Shown here: one piece after another, positions 62,901 to 64,000 of the stretch | Numbering within the stretch: position 1 is the stretch's first letter | Layout: every line of letters begins with the position of its first letter | Assembly: GCF_031082405.1 (NCBI RefSeq) | Contig: NZ_JAVHJU010000067.1 | Coordinates: forward strand, 248,001 to 312,000 | Origin: Amycolatopsis sp. A133 | GTDB taxonomy: Bacteria; Actinomycetota; Actinomycetes; Mycobacteriales; Pseudonocardiaceae | DNA length: 64,000 bases | Reading direction: 5' to 3' | The notes under the pieces: model-generated | The model's input: only the letters and a program-made list of their open reading frames with translations | What the model was told of the DNA's origin: nothing | Database searches by the model: none | Program-made: the position numbers and the translations under genes

Positions 62901-63015
62901 GGACCGGCTGGAACTCCGCGAAGTCATCGCCGGCCTGGCGGACGACGCGCTCACCGAGTTCGGCCCGGGTGCGCCGGACGACGACCGGTGGTTCGCTCGG
63001 TACCCGGTCGACTAG
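59971..63015 (+). CDS. YrhB-like/SseB-like protein with one degenerate and one intact ADP-ribosylglycohydrolase domain
   Basis: A 1014-residue protein. It begins with YrhB-like and SseB-like modules as in its paralogue at 57711 (RRPDGWSFSVNAAGYLDG; WISRAEFVRALLDCEVLVPL). ARH1 (~365-640) is shortened and lacks both Asp motifs (GGLTRHLLFHT, SGPVAGAIAG). ARH2 (~655-1010) is intact: SLLAGAIGDALGAKTEF, RITDDTQMTLFTLEAL (D710-D711), SKGCGGVMRAAP, THGHPSGYLSSG and NHSGDSDSTGSVCGN (D951, D953). This one is predicted to cleave ADP-ribose from protein arginine or similar links. Start ATG 59971, with GAGGA 8 bases upstream; ATG 59962 is possible. Confidence 0.8.
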   Translation: MEEQEAVARVREWLRTRPGGDRLRIRPEFTARRPDGWSFSVNAAGYLDGTDVGAGLFPGPVVVVPDDGGEITLDQAAMAGRPAVDEWRPDVDPEFDEKAFPELDLPVRAVRGWTRADGEYRVNEQYTPGPVWRGFPVPTTDTEKLLNYLSVNWISRAEFVRALLDCEVLVPLLDGEPLLRPVPGTGGREVIAYSSSAKVPGRYPRRRRVRVRDLPPSGLTLDPGTGLVRSLTAAESGTTGEGRPVVEEPAPEAGPEVAAALPALVAEFGVEPPDLLERHLRYALDHARDHHFELTPDECLRYLRGFARQYRNGVRRRAGQEPEWPADLAANGLIAHVGEDARPRPVPWTFGKFSAFGTPADRFAWHRIVGAYVGFAIGDALGGGADPAGPLPMGGLTRHLLFHTDIVLRGLPPVPTGEVPATLPEPDPVGWLAVATRHAGPAPAEFSALLATALAATPAGAVALADVDGEQYAKDVARELTGSAAGAEVTEGVELLISLFQALLTREAFALPVHIRLHEVGGDLAASTLALRADRDADDVTQLESIGDGRSVRSVLGRALFAAAKRGYDPEAAIRLAARSGPVAGAIAGALVGARVGVPGLPWVASLPDLGLLDDVASDVFWYFNRNGLQTETAEHARWERRYPSGRFTPEPKGPGLRSRLRGSLLAGAIGDALGAKTEFDSIDRIREIAGPDGITDFIPAYGGAGRITDDTQMTLFTLEALIRAHAQQRKTGSADVVHSLQMAYQRWLHTQGVTWDRARGPQSAVEAADGWLISHQELFSRRAPGLTCFGELEAYGRSGVRGTVDRPVNNSKGCGGVMRAAPIALWSDDLAEVFRLGAESAALTHGHPSGYLSSGCFAVIVHELLHGKPLPAAVATARAELVKHPAHEEQSAALDAALALAEQGPPTPEKLESLGQGNVGETALSMSVYVALATTDADSALLAAVNHSGDSDSTGSVCGNLVGAMYGEEALRKSWLDRLELREVIAGLADDALTEFGPGAPDDDRWFARYPVD

Positions 63016-63050
63016 GTTTCTTGGGGTTACTGGGGACGGGGAGGACAAAC

Positions 63051-64000
63051 GTGCGTTACCGGGTTGAGGTGGCCGAACGCCCGGACGGCCTGTACGCGAC
63101 GTGGGGTGAGGGGACCTTCCGCGCGCAACGGTCGACCACGGACGGCACCGTGCTGCTTTCGGTGCTGCCGGAGGAAGAGGCGCCGGAGGGCTTCGACAAG
63201 GAGTTCGACGGCCGCCCGGCGCGGGTGGTGCCGTCGAGCGAGGTGCCGTCGACGTTCACGCTGCGGACCTTCGCCGAATACGACGGCGAGGTCTTCGAGG
63301 TCGCGCCGGGCGCGCGGCCGGAACTGACGCTGCGCTGGGTCCACGACGACGCCGCCCGCGCGGCGCAGCTGGGCCTGACCGACTTCTCGGTCACCGTGCC
63401 GGCCAAGCAGGTCACGGCGCTGTGGCAGACGCGGCTGGACTTCACCGAGACGCCCGAAGCGCGGCCGCAGCCGGGCACCGGCGACCAGAACGCGCTGCTG
63501 CGCGCCATCGGCCGGACGCTGCTGCACACCGTGCCCGGCGGCTGGGCACGGGTCGGCGCGCAGTTCCGGCAGGTCGGCGACTACGCCGAGATCGAGGTTC
63601 GCGCGGTCGGCGACGAGGACGGCCCGGTGTCGGTGTCGCTGCCCGCGGTGCCCCGGCTCGGCGGGCTCTTCGCGCGGTTGCGGGCGGCGATGTACCAGGC
63701 CGAGGCCGGGACGTGGTTCCAGGGCACGTTCACCCTCGACGCGCAGTCGCAGTTCGACTTCGACTTCGACGCCGACCGCGAGCCGGACTGGCGGGTGCCG
63801 CCCAACGACGGCGGCCGCCCAACGACCGCCGCCTACGAGCTGGAGCTGGCGACCTACCCGCGGACGCCGAAGCACCTGCCGTCGTGGCTGACGGCGAAGG
63901 CGGGGCTGCCGCTGGACGTCGTGTTCCGGCACGCGCGAGTCACCGATTCGCACGTCGAGGGCGAGCGCCCGGTGGTCAACCGGCCGCCGGTGCCGCCGGA
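63051..64000 (+). CDS. YezG-like domain protein, paralogue of the gene at 56295 (3' partial)
   Basis: The frame is open to the window end (316 codons). GTG 63051 has GGGGAGG six bases upstream. Residues ~1-130 are a beta-rich domain without a recognised family. From ~140 on it parallels the YezG-like part at 56295: GGWARVGAQFRQVGDYAEIEV, LFARLRAAMYQAEAGTWFQG, FTLDAQSQFDFDFDADREPDW, then PRTPKHLPSWLTAKAGLPLDVVFRHARV. It probably goes on into the same middle and TNT-like regions, but that is outside the window. Last visible gene of the toxin operon. Confidence 0.7.
   Translation, partial: MRYRVEVAERPDGLYATWGEGTFRAQRSTTDGTVLLSVLPEEEAPEGFDKEFDGRPARVVPSSEVPSTFTLRTFAEYDGEVFEVAPGARPELTLRWVHDDAARAAQLGLTDFSVTVPAKQVTALWQTRLDFTETPEARPQPGTGDQNALLRAIGRTLLHTVPGGWARVGAQFRQVGDYAEIEVRAVGDEDGPVSVSLPAVPRLGGLFARLRAAMYQAEAGTWFQGTFTLDAQSQFDFDFDADREPDWRVPPNDGGRPTTAAYELELATYPRTPKHLPSWLTAKAGLPLDVVFRHARVTDSHVEGERPVVNRPPVPP

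Overview
The window is high-GC (about 70% or more) actinobacterial DNA, most probably from the Pseudonocardiaceae (an Amycolatopsis-like genome). The grounds are GTG-rich starts, a block in the order GT87-type membrane protein - nfo - rpsF - ssb - rpsR - rplI - dnaB that parallels the Mycobacterium Rv0051-rpsF-ssb-rpsR1-rplI-dnaB neighbourhood, many type VII secretion (T7SS) accessory genes (mycosin, EspG, DUF3558 lipoproteins, EspC-like and WXG proteins, YbaB-like proteins), and a very large secreted protein with chaplin-like repeats. The genus is an inference.

Layout. 1-8.4 kb: end of a mycosin gene, an oxidoreductase divergent from a shortened ROK regulator with a palindrome between them, a membrane glycosyltransferase, endonuclease IV, and three paralogous secreted, tail-anchored proteins. 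8.4-10.2 kb: rpsF-ssb-rpsR-rplI with a strong terminator. 10.2-13.4 kb: T7SS cassette 1 (small substrate, DUF3558 lipoprotein, PPE-like protein, EspG). 13.4-15.4 kb: a 518-bp spacer with DnaA-box-like 9-mers arranged in 11-bp pairs, then dnaB. 15.4-17.2 kb: two divergent MarR-type genes sharing an operator, and a LigB-type dioxygenase. 17.3-22.1 kb: a 1172-residue chaplin-like repeat protein and a second exported protein. 22.3-31.7 kb: AI-2E-type permease with a two-component system, a lipoprotein, a DUF1707 protein, an MFS exporter, a 618-bp gene-free stretch with 15 copies of a pentanucleotide, ptsI and a ParB-like gene. 31.7-35.8 kb: ribokinase and a minus-strand T7SS cluster. 35.9-39.1 kb: T7SS cassette 2, a permuted copy of cassette 1. 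39.1-47.4 kb: TetR/SDR pair, leuS, a phytase-like esterase, an SdpI-family protein, a YqgE/AlgH protein and an MFS transporter.

47.5 kb to the window end is one tightly packed polymorphic-toxin operon and the most interesting part. YbaB-like and WXG-like helper genes precede a 2464-residue effector. The effector has an N-terminal WXG-like segment, a long low-complexity linker, an internal duplication of [ADP-ribosyltransferase + papain-like fold], and a C-terminal RelA/SpoT-like nucleotidyltransferase domain. A small candidate immunity gene overlaps its stop codon. Then come a YezG-like/TNT-like fusion, two large proteins with YrhB-like and SseB-like modules joined to ADP-ribosylglycohydrolase (ARH) domains, and the start of another YezG-like protein. 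Only one of the three ARH domains keeps the metal-binding Asp motifs. I propose that this is a T7SS-exported, multi-warhead effector whose immunity array includes enzymatic reversal of ADP-ribosylation, comparable in logic to the Tre1-Tri1 pair but built as an array of intact and degenerate paralogues.
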